Shown here: piece by piece, positions 1 to 12,300 of the stretch
Numbering within the stretch: the stretch's first letter is position 1
How the letters are laid out: each line of letters starts with the position of its first letter
Assembly (NCBI GenBank): GCA_950106755.1
Contig: OX467087.1
Location: 15,628,047 to 15,692,046 of the forward strand
DNA length: 64,000 bases
Reading direction: 5' to 3'
Origin: Climacium dendroides
Taxonomy: Eukaryota > Streptophyta > Bryopsida > Hypnales > Climaciaceae
The notes under the pieces: model-generated
What the model was told of the DNA's origin: nothing
Databases searched by the model: none
The model's input: the letters and a program-made list of their open reading frames with translations, nothing else
Program-made: the position numbers and the translations under genes

Positions 1-1141
1 GTGATGACCCGCGGCACCTGTAAGAAAATCCAATTACATTGGAAACTCCAGTTAAAATGGCAACTTGTACAATCCAACTTATTAAATCCACATTTCTCCA
101 AATTATCCACATTAAGGAATAATGGCTTTGGGCATCACATTGGGGGCAATCAAATGTTTGCCTTACCTGTTCGATTCTGGGCACATCAACGTATTCCACT
201 TCCGGGACCATATCCGTCACTTCCCGCTCCTCTTCCACCACGCGGTACACGATCTCCATCCTCGTCTTGGGCACTTGACGCACCACTGGCACGCGGTCAA
301 TCCTCTCAATCTCGTCGTAGATGATTCTCGTCTTGGGGACAACGATGATGCGCTCCTCGTGATGCACCTCCTTCACGAAGTCCGTTTTCTCCACGGTCTT
401 CATCTCCGGGTAGCGCTGAATGACTTGCACCCGAGTCTCGAATTCCTTGGGCTGCAATTAATTAACCAAAGCGAGCTATGGTCAGAACCGTACCAGCATT
501 GGGATAATAGCTTGGCATGTTCTCAATGTATGTAATGCGAACCTTATTCATTACAGTGGCGGGTTTATTTGAAACTGGGAATGTAGCTTCAGCCGCCCTA
601 TTGAAACCTTAGATCTATACCATTCCCATTTTAAAGTTCTAAGCACTCAACAACACATCAATGTTCTGAAACACGCCATTCAGTAGTGGTCATGAAATTT
701 TCAGAGCACCTCAAAATCACAACTTTGGCGCTCTGATACACAGCATTCTAAGGATTGTTACCATAATATCGAACCAAGGTCCCAACCAGGGCAAGCTAGA
801 CCTATTTTGCGAGGGACAGTGGGACTTACAAGGTCTCGGATATTGGGGTTGGGGCAATAGGCTTCGCCTTCGTGAGTGACAAGGGTGCGGGTTCGCAACT
901 TGGCCATTTCCTCATCAATGTGGCCCAGCATTCCGCCATTGTGATTGTGGTGGTCGTGATCCAAGAGACCTCTGTCTGCAACAGAGATGTTATCGCCGTT
1001 GTTGAAGGGAGCTACTTCTAGATGATCGACCCGACTAGTGGCTGCTGCTTTGGCAACGTCCGCTGCTCGGCCTGCAGGACTCTTGCCTTCCAGGCGCCCT
1101 TCTTTGGCACCCAAAGCTGCACGCTCAGTTGCAGTAGCCAT
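1..1141 (-). CDS. Alveolin-like repeat protein, 5' part (runs off left edge)
   Basis: Partial minus-strand gene. Exon 1 runs from the ATG at 1141 down to 830 (104 codons), followed by GTAAGT. Exon 2 is 451-167 (95 codons, acceptor TTGCAG, donor GTAAGG). Exon 3 starts at 17 after CTTACAG and leaves the window. All joins are in phase 0. The N-terminus is Ala-rich, followed by a His/Asn run (HDHHNHN). Exon 2 is repetitive, valine-rich and strongly charged, with units such as VVPKTRIIYDEIERI, RVPVVRQVPKTRM and DMVPEVEYVDVPRIEQ; exon 3 resumes with VPRV. Alternating VP-x-V/EK-E blocks are the hallmark of alveolins and related epiplastins, which are filament-forming proteins of the cortical membrane skeleton in alveolates and other protists. 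The family call rests on pattern alone. The alternative is an unrelated charged repeat protein. The 5' leader probably lies between 1142 and about 1500. Confidence 0.6.
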
Positions 1142-1946
1142 AATTTATACTTCGCCTTACTCTGCGCAACACCTGCAGCGCAAGAACCCGGTCAAATTAC
1201 AACATTTAGCCTCAAAGACCTTTTGGAAGGCTTCGCATTATAACAAGTCGCCACAGCTACAGAAGTAGGAACAGGTGGTTACAACGACACGGTTCTTACA
1301 ATATTCTCATACTAATGATGTATTAGATAAGAGTCTAATACAGCTTCCTCCCTTGCCTCCGACACGACTACGACAGGTGAGGCAGCTGCAGGAGATGACC
1401 CTGGCGAAGGCGCAGAAGATGCTGGCGCGGGCGTTGCTGGTGCTGGAGACCCCGCATGCTGGTGCTGGAGACCTATTACCATCACAGCCAGCACCTCTTC
1501 ACTCAATCAGTCACCAAACATTCGCGAGTCAGGGTTCGAATCTGAAATGCAGCAACCGAGTAGACACCACAAATCGTGCTCCACAAACGTTGAAATGTTG
1601 AGATGGGACATGGGACAGACTTCATCCATTTTCAGGTAACCCTAACCTCATGCGACGATTACGGCTTCACGTACACTTGTTCTGTTGGCTGCCGCCCTTC
1701 CCCACCTCTTTCTTCTTCTCTTGCACTGACTCTACTTCGGCCATCGAAATTCAATTGCGGACTGCCGTGTACATGCTCCAAATTTCTCGAATAGGGCTAG
1801 TTGTGGATATTTGCCTGAAGATGGTGGAGAGGGTCCTGAGGTCGAGGAGCGCGCAACGAGGGGAAACTTCCAACGTGCTAGTAGAGGGCGGTGAAGCGGA
1901 GAAGACTGCTCCCAACGTGCTATCAGAGGTAAGTGGGATCGATGAT
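1142..1946. other. Upstream region between alveolin-like gene and repeat array
   Basis: This stretch should hold the leader and promoter of the minus-strand gene. A minus-strand Pro/Ala/Ser-rich open frame (1506-1312) has its own stop and no visible join to the ATG at 1141, so I do not call it a gene. Short GC-rich patches alternate with AT-rich ones. No TATA box could be assigned with confidence. Confidence 0.3.
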
Positions 1947-2249
1947 GCGCAAAGTCTACTGCCCTGAGGTTACAATCTCGGGACCGAGAGGGCTCTCTCG
2001 GAGAGTTGGGCACGGACAACCATGTCTTCTAAAAAGTATGTGGGTTCAATATTGCGCGAAGTCCGCTGCCCTGAGGATACCGTCTCGGGACCGAGAGGGC
2101 TCTCTCGAGGAGTCGGGCACGGACAACCTTGTCTCGTGAAAAGTATTTGGGTTCAATATTGCGCAAAGTCTGCTGCCTTGAGGTTACCGTCTCGAGACCG
2201 AGAGGGCTCTCTTGGGGAGTCAGGCACGGACAACCCTGTCTCGTGAAAT
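1947..2249. repeat. 107-bp tandem repeat, about 2.8 copies, each with a palindrome
   Basis: Copies start at the GCGC positions 1947, 2054 and 2161, exactly 107 bp apart. Each contains TCTCGGGACCGAGA or a close variant (1976-1989, 2083-2096, 2190-2203), followed by a second half-site GGGCTCTCTCG and the conserved stretch GGCACGGACAACC. Copies differ by only a few bases, so the array is fairly young or homogenised. Apparent open frames across it are a by-product of the repetition. Confidence 0.9.
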
Positions 2250-2377
2250 GTCCTTCTCAGAATATAAAGAACCTTCGATAGAGCTACATGATTGGTTTCG
2301 GTGCATTGGGATATAGTAACAAATTCTTTTTAAGCTTCTAGTTTGGAAATGCTCAAAGGTAGGAGATAGTAAAGTAT

Positions 2378-2839
2378 CCTCTCGGTCCAGAGAGGGCTCT
2401 CTCTAGGGGTCTGCCTCAACGGACACTCTCTTCTGCATCTGTCTATGAGATGTGAGGTCTTAGATGAGAGCCTTGTCATAGCGTCAAATGCAGCACAATA
2501 TTGCTGATCAGAGCTTCATATACAACATCAAAAAAATTAGTTCTCAATCTGATTTCAGTCCATGTGTAAACACTAATGACCATCCAATACCGTCTCGGGA
2601 CCGAGAGGCCTTTCTCGGGAGGGAGAATGTGTCTTGTTTGATTAATGTTGAAGATTCTAGCTAAGGTGGAGCTTTGAAGGTGCTGAAAGCTTGTGTTGTG
2701 AACGTCATTGGAGCTTCACTAGATGTTTATGGATTTATTTGGATCATTATGTAGAGCTTGAAAAGTGATTATTGTTAGTTTGAAGCCTTGATATGTACAA
2801 AGGATAGTGTCCTTTGAAAACCCTCTCGGGCCTGAGAGG
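2378..2839. repeat. Three dispersed copies of the 18-bp palindrome
   Basis: Copies lie at 2378-2395 (CCTCTCGGTCCAGAGAGG), 2593-2606 (TCTCGGGACCGAGA) and 2822-2839 (CCTCTCGGGCCTGAGAGG). Each is followed within a few bases by a CTCT/CTTT half-site, as in the 107-bp array. The sequence between them (2250-2930) is AT-rich and shows no coding signal. It probably contains the promoter and possibly a non-coding first exon of the ParB-methylase gene. Confidence 0.8.
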
Positions 2840-2934
2840 CCTCTTTCGGAGAAGACTATTTGAAACACTTGATATTTGCATTTGTCCAAGATAATCACAA
2901 ATAGGCCAATGATTTGTTTTAGATTGTGTTGTAG

Positions 2935-5900
2935 GTTGAAGCTCTAGTGGCCGAGGAACATCCAGTAGTACTTATTGAGGTGGTACTTGAAGCAATGGTG
3001 CATGATGGACGCCCCAAAGACTCTGAAGTAATGCCAATTTCTCACCAAGTGTCTGGATCTATATTGCAAGAGGGTAGTCTCCAACCGGAGATTATTTCCG
3101 ATGATGAGTTAGAGGACTATGAGATTCAAGGAGTGCCCAAGGATGCAATGGAAGATGACATCAGGCGGTCCCAAAAGCTTGACACTGTGTCCATCCTTCA
3201 TGGATTAAAATTGACGTCTAATGATACTTCTCGGATGAAAATTCCTTTATGTAGATTGGTTCCGATGCCAATGGTGCGACCTACTCTTGCTTGTGACTTG
3301 ACTTTGCTGGAAAATCAATTCAGTGGAGGTTACGAGGAAGGAGCTAGAGTCTTCTATGTTTCTATATCAAACGAAGATGGCCAGAGTGGTGTTTTCACAC
3401 CTGCCGAGAAGGACGAGTGGGGACCAATTTGGAATGAAATCAACCATGATTTCAACACTTACCTCATGTCACAGACAGCATTGCGACATTTGGTGGATCA
3501 CAAGTTTTACGTATGCGATGGAAATCATAGAAGAATTGCATGGATGAATCACATTATGCGATTGCATGCAACAGAGAAAATATGGCACATCTCTGTGAAT
3601 TCAATCGTTTTAGACACACGGAATCGAATTGGTTTGACGATGCAGGCTATGCATGATATTAACATGTGAGTGTTCCATTCTCCACTATGCTTGCATTTTT
3701 ATGATGTACTAAAATTCTATGAATTGTAATATGATATAATATGATTTCTTTTCCATGGTGTGACAGGCAAACAGAGAGTTATCATGTGAAGACCAATCTC
3801 GTACACCCGTTATATCGAGTTCATAAGTATGGTGTCATGGACATTGAGAAGTTTAAAGAACTTCTATCACCGGAAGATGTGAACACCTGTTTGATGGTTA
3901 CCTAGTCTAAGTGGTACTCTATGTCCCTCGAAGTCTTCACATCATTCATTTTCAAGGTATTACTTCCACCATGTTTTTGTAATGATTTCATGTGTTTTTA
4001 TATGAATTTTTATATGTCGATATAAAAATGTTTATGTTTATGTTCTTTTCGTGTCTATTTGCAATTTTGTAGCAAGACATATCTGCAGCAGCCGATATTG
4101 TTGTTCGTAAATACAAAGAGGACACTCCTTGTGAAGAGGTGACGTCAGATGGTGTTGCAGCCGCAATGAGGAGCTCTATCAAAGATTCCACCGAGAAGTT
4201 TTATAAAAAAATGTCAAAGATGGTGGCTGTTGCTAATCCGGCTCTGGGAAAAGACTGGCTTCTTGAGGTATGCCTAAACCATCATTGATCAAATCTGCTC
4301 ATATCTTCATATATGATGTATATTGAGTTCTAATTCTCATGCATTGCATTCTTGCAGATCCAAAGGCATTGGAACCTTTTTGCAACTCCGGAATTAACCT
4401 TAGAAAAATTACAAATGATAGCCACAGCCTCTACAAGTGCGGAAAACAAGATTAAGTGGCTCAAGTGGATGAATGCATCTGGTCCTACTAGAGAGGCCTG
4501 ACGCTTTCCTTCTCGTCCTGTCAATGAAGAAAAATTAATGATTTTTTTGGCAAAGGCTTGTTGGTATACTAGGGTAAGTTTTCTTTTGATAAATTTTTAA
4601 TTATATTTTATTTCAATATCCTTCAATTATATTAGTATGATTGTGTATAACATACAGGAATGACCTAAAATTGATGTCTAACTTTGTATTTAGATGGAAG
4701 AGGCATTATGCGAGATGTTCGACAATATTGTTCAATCTGACAATATTCCAATCAACATGTCCGTTCCTGTCGAGCTAGAATCATTGATGGAGTATATTGA
4801 AGGTTGGAGAATGAAACTTTGGGAGACAGCTTACACAGGTGTTTTCAAGGGAGGAGATACTTTTAAAAAATCTGATAATTTCAAAGAGTTCAAAGGGGCT
4901 ATGCTCGCTATCAAGCGCTTGATATATAGGTTTGAAAACTTGCCATTTTACTTACTTATGTTTTGAGGCTGATGTTATGGATTACAGGCACATCTAGATG
5001 AACTAGCTAGTAGGACATCAAATTGTAGCTTAACCAATGTAGCTTTCATTGTTTAATGTAGTTCTTGTCTTTCATATTCTTGGAATAATTATGTTGGAAT
5101 CTCTATGGACTTTATATACTATTTTATTTAGGTAATTCATTTTGAATTTAATATGAATAGGTATTTCAAGTTTGAGTTGTACACCAAGAAAGCTATCGAG
5201 AAGAAGGATTTGCCACCTTTTCTTACAACATGGTTAGATAGATCATCATCGGATTGTATGTTCTCGGCTTATCAGCTACGGAATTGGACGACTCCACATC
5301 TTCAAGCTTGCCCATGGTACTTGGAATGCAATATAGGATGTACTCCTGCTGAAGAAAAAGCTCTCTTCAAGACATTGACAGAGAATGCTATTACAGAGCC
5401 GGAGTTCGATGAATTTGCTGAATTGGACCCGGAGGCCAAAGCCAAAGCTATAATCAGACGAGAAGTAGCTGACAAGAAAAAAGTGGATCGATTGGAGGAG
5501 ACAAAGAAGCGGATGGAAGAGAACAAGAAGAAGCGCTTGGTCAAGAAGGTTGATAGAGAAGAGGAGAAGTCCAAGAAAAAAGGCACAAAACAAAAGGCAG
5601 AAGAGTCGGTGCATGAACCAACAACAAGTGGCATTGGAATGAAAGATACTTCATCCGAATTTTCCCTCACACAGGAACTTTTAGTACATGGTCTGACAAC
5701 AACCATTCAAAATTTCGGCCCTATACCTGATATTGACGAGTGCATTCTCAACTTATCGGTGGAGAGTCTCCCGAGTGATAATAAGGCCTTTGATTTGGTC
5801 TTGACATTCTTAGACATGGTAAGTTTCTATTTCGTATACTTTTAATATTGTGTTCTAATTTGTTGTCAAGTAGTTTCCAAATTCAATTAGAATTCAAATG

Positions 5901-7338
5901 TGCTTTATTACATATTATTTTAGTTTCTTATTCATTTGGAACTAACGATATTTAAACATTAATGTCTTCTACAGCATTCTAGCGATAAGGATAGATATTT
6001 TGATGGTATGTTAAACACGAAGCAGGCGGTGGACCTCATCATCGTGGATGTCCCCGAAGGCCTTCATGTTCCAACCGTTTCAGCTCCGCCGAGCCCTATT
6101 CCAAAATGGAATGAGTTCAAAAAAGATTCATTGGTTCCTATTTTCGACTTTGCTCAGGAATATCTCCATGACAAGGGGGGCCTTCTTATCATGTATCCAG
6201 CAGCTTCTGTTCGTCACAGAAGTTTTCTTCTTGGTTGTTGTGAAACCTACGGATTTAGAATAATCATGACATGGTTAGGGATGAATCATCTGCATTTGAC
6301 ATCGCCAGCCGATCCAAAGAAGACGGTATGATTAATCCTAACCTCATATTTTATTTCCTTTAATTTACAATTGATTTGCATTTGTGCTACTTTCTAACTT
6401 CTGAATTTTTGCAGACGATGCGATTTTCTATCTCTCTTCTTGTGAGGGAATCTGGGCCAAAGACTGATATTGATTTTCCATTCCAACATGTTCCTTCCCA
6501 TGAAGAGGTAGGTGTCAATATTGCTCGTGATGACATCTTGCAAAACTTTTGCAACCGCAATGATGTAACCATGAATGGAGACATTCCGTGGCGAGGTCCT
6601 CGGGAAAAATCTCGACACTTCATGCAAATGCTTATAGAAGGGCTATCACAACCAGGCGACGTTGTTGTGGATTGCGCAGCAGCTACAGGTAATTCCTTCT
6701 TTGAATTTAGTAATTGTGGGACTCTTATGTAATTTGAAATGTGTTCATACTATATTTTTCTTATCTGTGTTTGGTTCATTTCAGGTTCAATTATTCAAGC
6801 ATGTCGTGCAACTCGACGACATATACTAGCCTTTGAGGAGGATAAATTGATATTTGATGCCCTCATTGCACCTGTCATGCGCGAAACTATGGTACCTCCC
6901 GAACCAGCCCAATCAAATCCTTCAACATTTGACGTAGATGAAGAAGTGGTTGTTCCTGATCGTATCGTGAAGACAGCCCGATTCAGTAAGTAAGTCTATC
7001 TTGCTATTGATGCATTTTTTGTTATATAATCAATTTGGGAATTTTTGTCTAATTTTCTGTTTCTTTGGATTTAAAGGCAAGCCCAAGAAGTGAAGAACTT
7101 CCAGCATGTGCCTTTTTTTGGAAGACCAGGATTTTTTCCAAGTCCTCCCAAATCATTTCACCTACCCGTGTATGCTGAGGCGTTGTCACGAGACTTTGTG
7201 GCAATGGATCCAAATCCAACTTCACGAGCACGTTCAGTGCAACCTCGAGCTTTAGAATTTATAGATGATTATGCAATAGAGACAGATTTGGATTCATCGG
7301 CTACAGAGGATAGTTCAACGTCGAATAGTTCTATTTGA
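2935..7338 (+). pseudogene. ParB-like / DNA-methyltransferase-like fusion gene with two in-frame stops
   Basis: Ten exons are inferred from GT..AG joins that keep frame: 2935-3665, 3767-3956, 4073-4267, 4358-4573, 4694-4929, 5161-5818, 5975-6325, 6415-6688, 6785-6989 and 7077-7338. The first in-frame ATG is at 2995, giving about 1085 codons; the reading frame is also open upstream to the acceptor at 2934. Residues 175-180 read DGNHRR, the signature of the ParB N-terminal/sulfiredoxin-like fold. Exon 6 carries a Lys/Glu-rich, probably coiled-coil linker. The C-terminal third resembles a permuted N6A/N4C methyltransferase: DLIIVDVPEG (about 747-750) sits at motif IV, a REKSRH segment at motif X, and DCAAATGS (about 925-932) at motif I. 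DPPY and FxGxG are both degenerate, so catalysis is doubtful. TAG at 3903-3905 and TGA at 4499-4501 interrupt otherwise open exons; each is one C-to-T change from CAG or CGA. Downstream exons remain open. Confidence 0.72.
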
Positions 7339-9304
7339 TGTATTGTATACACTACATCACTATTATTGTGTGCTTAGCATTGACCTCATGATGTTGTCTT
7401 CATTTTTTTGGTCATTGATGCTTTGATTACTTTCAATGTCGAACTCGGATTCTACATTTTTGAAATGGAGGCATTATTTATACATATAATTGCACTAGTA
7501 TAGAGAATTTTTATACATTTTGTTCAACTCTATATCATATATAAGGCCTATTAGTACTCTGTGTTCATATGAAATAGTTGTATTACTCAAAATTCTCAAT
7601 TTGTCATGGGGCTTCTCGTGTCTAATGATATTTCAATGATGTATTATTCAAACTTAATGACCTACAATTAGATTGGTCTGAAAGGTTTTCTCCATTGCAT
7701 TCAATTTGTAAACACCTAATGAAACCAAGTTAATTATTGGGGATAGGGCGTATGCCCCCCTCCCCTCCCAGATGCCTCTCGGCACCGAGAGGTTCCTCGG
7801 GGCACCCCCAGTATGCGACATGAGCGGGACTATGACGAGCACCAGTTAGGGTTCCCGAACTCAAATCAAAAAAAATTGGGGACAGGGCGTATGTCCCCCT
7901 CCCGTTCTAGATGCCTCTCGGCACCGAGAGGTTCCTCGGGGCACCCCCAGTATGCGACACGAGCAGGACCACAACGAATACCAACATAGGGTTCACAAGA
8001 ATGATATAAAAATTCATGTTTGGACATTACCTGGGAGTTTCGGATTGAAGGTGTACGATTGGATCTCTTTGTTTGGGTCTCTTAGTTTGGGGTCGCACGA
8101 TTAGGTCTTATAGTTGGGAGGGTTGGATTTCTAGTTCGGAACGAACTTGTGTGGTGTTCTAGGTTGGGCATGTGGAGGTTTATTATATATTATTTTACAT
8201 TTTCAGAATTATCGTGTTCTTGAATTAAATTGGTGAATCTCAGTTGTACTTCAAGGCTTATGTGAATTGTAAAATTGAATTCGGTATTTGGAATTATTGT
8301 TGGAATAGAATACATCTAACTATAATCATTAGGCAGGAACTACTGCTTCATTGTGAGTGTATGATCCCCTACAACGTTGGTATAGTTCCTAGTCTTCATG
8401 TATTTTGGAATTTTCCTGTTGCAACTGGAAGACATGTTATATGTTTCCTATTAATAAGTGCTTTGTGATTTTTGGTCGTCTTACTCTCCATATTCTTTCT
8501 GAAGTGGATTTATGATTTTAATGCCATTGCCCTATTAGCTTTAAAGTGGCGGTGTTTGTGGGCATTTAATAAACTTCTTCTCCAAGTTTGTTAACACTTG
8601 TGCTCAATATAAATTCCCATTGCCACATGGTGAGCAAGTTATCAATAACAAAAAATTGTGCTAGGTAATATTTTCGTATAGGACATTAACAATTCAAACG
8701 TCTAGCATCCATCACTGGACATTGCGATCTACTGGACACTACAATCTAACTGACACTGTATACTTCCAGACACAATCTGCCATGATGATTGAAACCCTGA
8801 TCTCGTTGAATGTATGAGCACCACATTACCAAACTCCTGAACTCAGCTCCCTGACTCATATTGCACCGGCTTCTTCATCGTACCTGTTCTCATAATCATT
8901 GGTGGTTCTTGTCCTTCTTTTCGTCAATCATTAAAGCCAATGACCGTCATGATTGTTGCCGTTGATACACAAATCTAGTCTAAAATATTAAATGGTTGAT
9001 TCTCATTGAAATGAAATATTGTACTTTTAATGTTAGTTATTGCTGAGAGCGCCAAGTGAACATCTCTTAATCTTGCATTCTATTTTTGTATATTTGCACG
9101 GATTTCATTTATTACAACTCTAGCGGTCCTCCCTACATTCTCAGCGGATTTACGTGTTTTAGAGGGTGTTTCGGTTAATACCAAAGCAACTGAAGCAGTG
9201 ACACTCAGGTTCACTGAGTTCCTTGTCGTATGATTATTGTAGCTCGTGCGGTATGCGATTGATGCAGTTTTGTGCTTCAGAAGTAGAGTACATGAAGCGT
9301 CTAA
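7339..9304. other. Intergenic region between the two island genes
   Basis: This region is AT-rich apart from the duplicated GC-rich unit at 7735-8000. A short degenerate repeat of about 17 bp (ACTGGACAYT-type) lies near 8711-8762. The region should hold the 3' end of the ParB-methylase gene and the promoter or leader of the transposase gene. No coding sequence was recognised. Confidence 0.5.
7735..8000. repeat. 139-bp direct duplication, each copy with a perfect 18-bp palindrome
   Basis: Two near-identical units repeat with a 139-bp period (GGGCGTATG blocks near 7746 and 7885). Each contains CCTCTCGGCACCGAGAGG, with perfect 8-bp arms, at 7775-7792 and 7914-7931. An extra half-site (TTCCTCGGGGCACCCCC) and the block GTATGCGACA follow. 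The unit is much more GC-rich than its surroundings. It lies between the ParB-methylase stop and the transposase start, so it could be a regulatory or protein-binding region of the element. Confidence 0.9.
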
Positions 9305-12300
9305 ATGGAATACAATCAAATGGCAACTGTTAGGGCAAATGGACAAGGGGTTCCAATTTCTTTTCCGATTGGTGATTTGGGATACGCTGTTGTGAGTTCC
9401 CTTCGACTAAGTGCTCGCTTTCTTCTTACTGAAAACTCGTTGGATATTGATGAAGAAGTTTTTTATAGTTCAAGTGGTGAACTCACGCATACTATAGGTC
9501 AAGAGCCGATTGTCTCTTCCCCACTGAGGCAGTGGCATCTACATCCGGGTAGGTATTTAGCATATGACTTATCCAAATCCATGGTTGGAGCACCAACTCC
9601 AGAAGGTACCACTAGAATATCTAGCACTAGTACTTTTGAAACAGCGTTGCTTAACACTGTAAAGATCGAGCCAAGTGTTGAGGTCATTGCCATTGATAGT
9701 GATGATTCTGATGGTTCGTCGCCACCCTATAAAGTTCTACGACCAACTCTGCCTTTAGGAGTTCATGGGGCATCCTCATCTATCTCGCCTACTCCAGTCT
9801 TAGGGACACCATCCTCAACTTCTCGTGGATCCTCTATTATTTCATGTCTACAGAAGTTGTGCTACACCAAAGGTTCTAGGAATCCGTTTAAGAAAGTCGA
9901 TTGGAACTCAATTAGAGTCTGTGTAGTCCAATTTGTTCCACCTTTGTTCAATGGTGATGTGATATTTGAATTACCACCCGCCGGAGATGTTTCGGGAATT
10001 AACAGTCAGGCTAAGCTTCTCACCGGAATGGAGAAACGCTACGACGGTCACGTTTGGACAAATCTTCATACGACAAATATAAAGAATGCAGACGGTCTGA
10101 CATTTCGGTTGGCATCTTGCGTGGGCCACCTACAATGCGACAACCCAAGTTGTGACTACCTAACTCAAAAGCACCGTGTAGCTCTTATCAACGAGACTGA
10201 ATGGGATGGTTGTTCTCCTGCTCCATTTGAGGTTTGTGCCATTCCTCCTATTGGTTCCACTATCACATGCAAGATTTGTGCGACTGCTCCATCGTGTATT
10301 GGTAGTTGTCTTGCGAAAATATATTATGTAGTTGGGTCACAGGACATGACTCGGGCTTGTGTTCATTTCGGTATTCACAACCACCCTGTGAAAGATGGAG
10401 ACTGCCGGGACTCCAAGGAGAGAACTCGGTCCTTGATATCAGACCAAGTTGAGCGGAACCCCTCTGGAACAAATTCCGCTATTGTCCTGGAGGCTAGCAA
10501 GGAGTTCCTTGGAGAGATGCTACTTCGAGCCGAAGGAGCTACGCCTACCCCATTCGGATTACAAGAATTAATGCCTGTTTTGGAGAAATGCAAATTCATG
10601 AGTTCCCCAAGTATTCGCAATGAAGTTAGTACATTCAAGTACTTCCGCCGCTTTGGAGTCATGGACAGCATCACAAAGCTTCGTGGCTGCAGCAATTGGG
10701 CTTTTGTACAAGAGAACAAATTCCCTGGACAGGGATCTGACTCTGACAAAGTCTTCGTGTTCAAAATGTCGGAGGTTGGCCCTGGAAGTGGCGTAGACTT
10801 GGTATCACGTATGCAACTTGGTGGTGACCTTGAGGACGCATGGATCATGTTTGATCATGTTAGGCGAGTGAAGCTCTGGACTACAATTGCGTGTCATGTT
10901 TATGACACGACCTATTGCCGAGTTATGACTATTGCGGTTTGCGATATGCAATCAGAAGATGTAGTTGCCCAATGCGACTTCTGGAAAAACTTAAACGTCG
11001 TGATGGGTAGACATGGAAACACCTTGCCCTATTTTAAAGGCTTCATGGCTGATTCGGCACAAGCAAACTGGAATGCGGTGCGCATTGTTTACGAAAGTGG
11101 TGATCCAACAAAGTCCATGCCCAATCGAGAACGTACATGTTTATTTCATTGGACTCAGTCAATGGAGAAACACACGAAAGCAGACATTCGCAGTGACCTT
11201 CAAGACCAACATCGAAAGTTGTGCAAACAATATAAGGATGCAAATTCCTTAGCACAGGCAGAGATTAGGTTTCATGCAATTCGAACGTGGTGGCATTCAT
11301 CTGGAGCCACAACCGAAGAGGGGCTTCGCCGTTTGGAGTTGTGGTTAGCATTTTGGCACTTCCGGTATAGACAATGGGGAGCATTCATGGACACTGTAAG
11401 ATTCTTAATCATCCTATCCTTCATTTGTTTGTTTTGCCAAGCTAGGATTCAGATTTTTGGGTTATCTTACATCATTGCTATTCGTTTCTTCCATGAATGC
11501 TTCCTGTCTTCAATTATTGAAGTACTTCATGTAACAACCCTGCCCTGTAGACGTTAAATCAAGGAAAGAGTGGTACTCTTTATTTGTAATAGCTTTAATC
11601 CATGCTCCACAAAACAGGGACTCACTGAAGATGAACTCGGGCTTGTTCCTACTTGCAACCTCGCGGAGACCGTACATAACAAATGGTTGCAACAATCTGG
11701 AAAACGTGGCTCTGATTTGTATGTCGCCACTGTGGATGACTATGTTCAGGCGTTCATGCAAATGGTTAGATATTACCAGTTTCTAAAAGGTGAGAAGCCG
11801 GGAACTGGTCCAGGAAAAGAAGAGCTCTTGCTTCGTGTAGCACAGAGATATGTCCAACGTACCGGTAATCCGAAAGGATTGAATGATGCCATGGCATCTG
11901 TACCAGGTGTTCAAGAGTATTGCACTAGGAAGCCCCATTTGGAAGGCGAGGAAGTTTTTGGATCTGAGAAGCGAATGCCCAATCTTCCACCTGGTTCTGA
12001 ATATGATTCACATCGTCCCGACAAAGTGAATTTCTCTCGACCCCGTGTTGGAACAAGGGCCACCCCTGCACCCACATCGGTCATTTCCTTGGATCGGATT
12101 TCTAAAGAATCATGGCCTGTGACGCATGAAGATTATCCGGATTTGTTGGAATCACCTAAGACAAGGTCAATTCCTTCAACTGAGGTGGCCTCCCATGTGA
12201 GGACTGTTCAAGAAATAGTTTGTGATGAGTCTGAATGGCATATTGCCCGCTTGCCTAAGACGTCTTCAAAGGCATGTTTTGCATTGCAGGCCATTACGCG

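Noticed and set aside
1312..1506. Pro/Ala-rich minus-strand frame upstream of the alveolin-like gene
   Set aside because: It has its own stop and no splice join that keeps frame into the ATG at 1141; probably leader or intergenic.
1933..2246. Overlapping open frames in the 107-bp repeats
   Set aside because: The period is not a multiple of three and the frames merely restart in each copy; no protein feature is seen.
5276..5706. Minus-strand frames of 112 and 134 codons inside the ParB-methylase gene
   Set aside because: They are antisense shadows of the Lys/Glu-rich linker exon 5161-5818.
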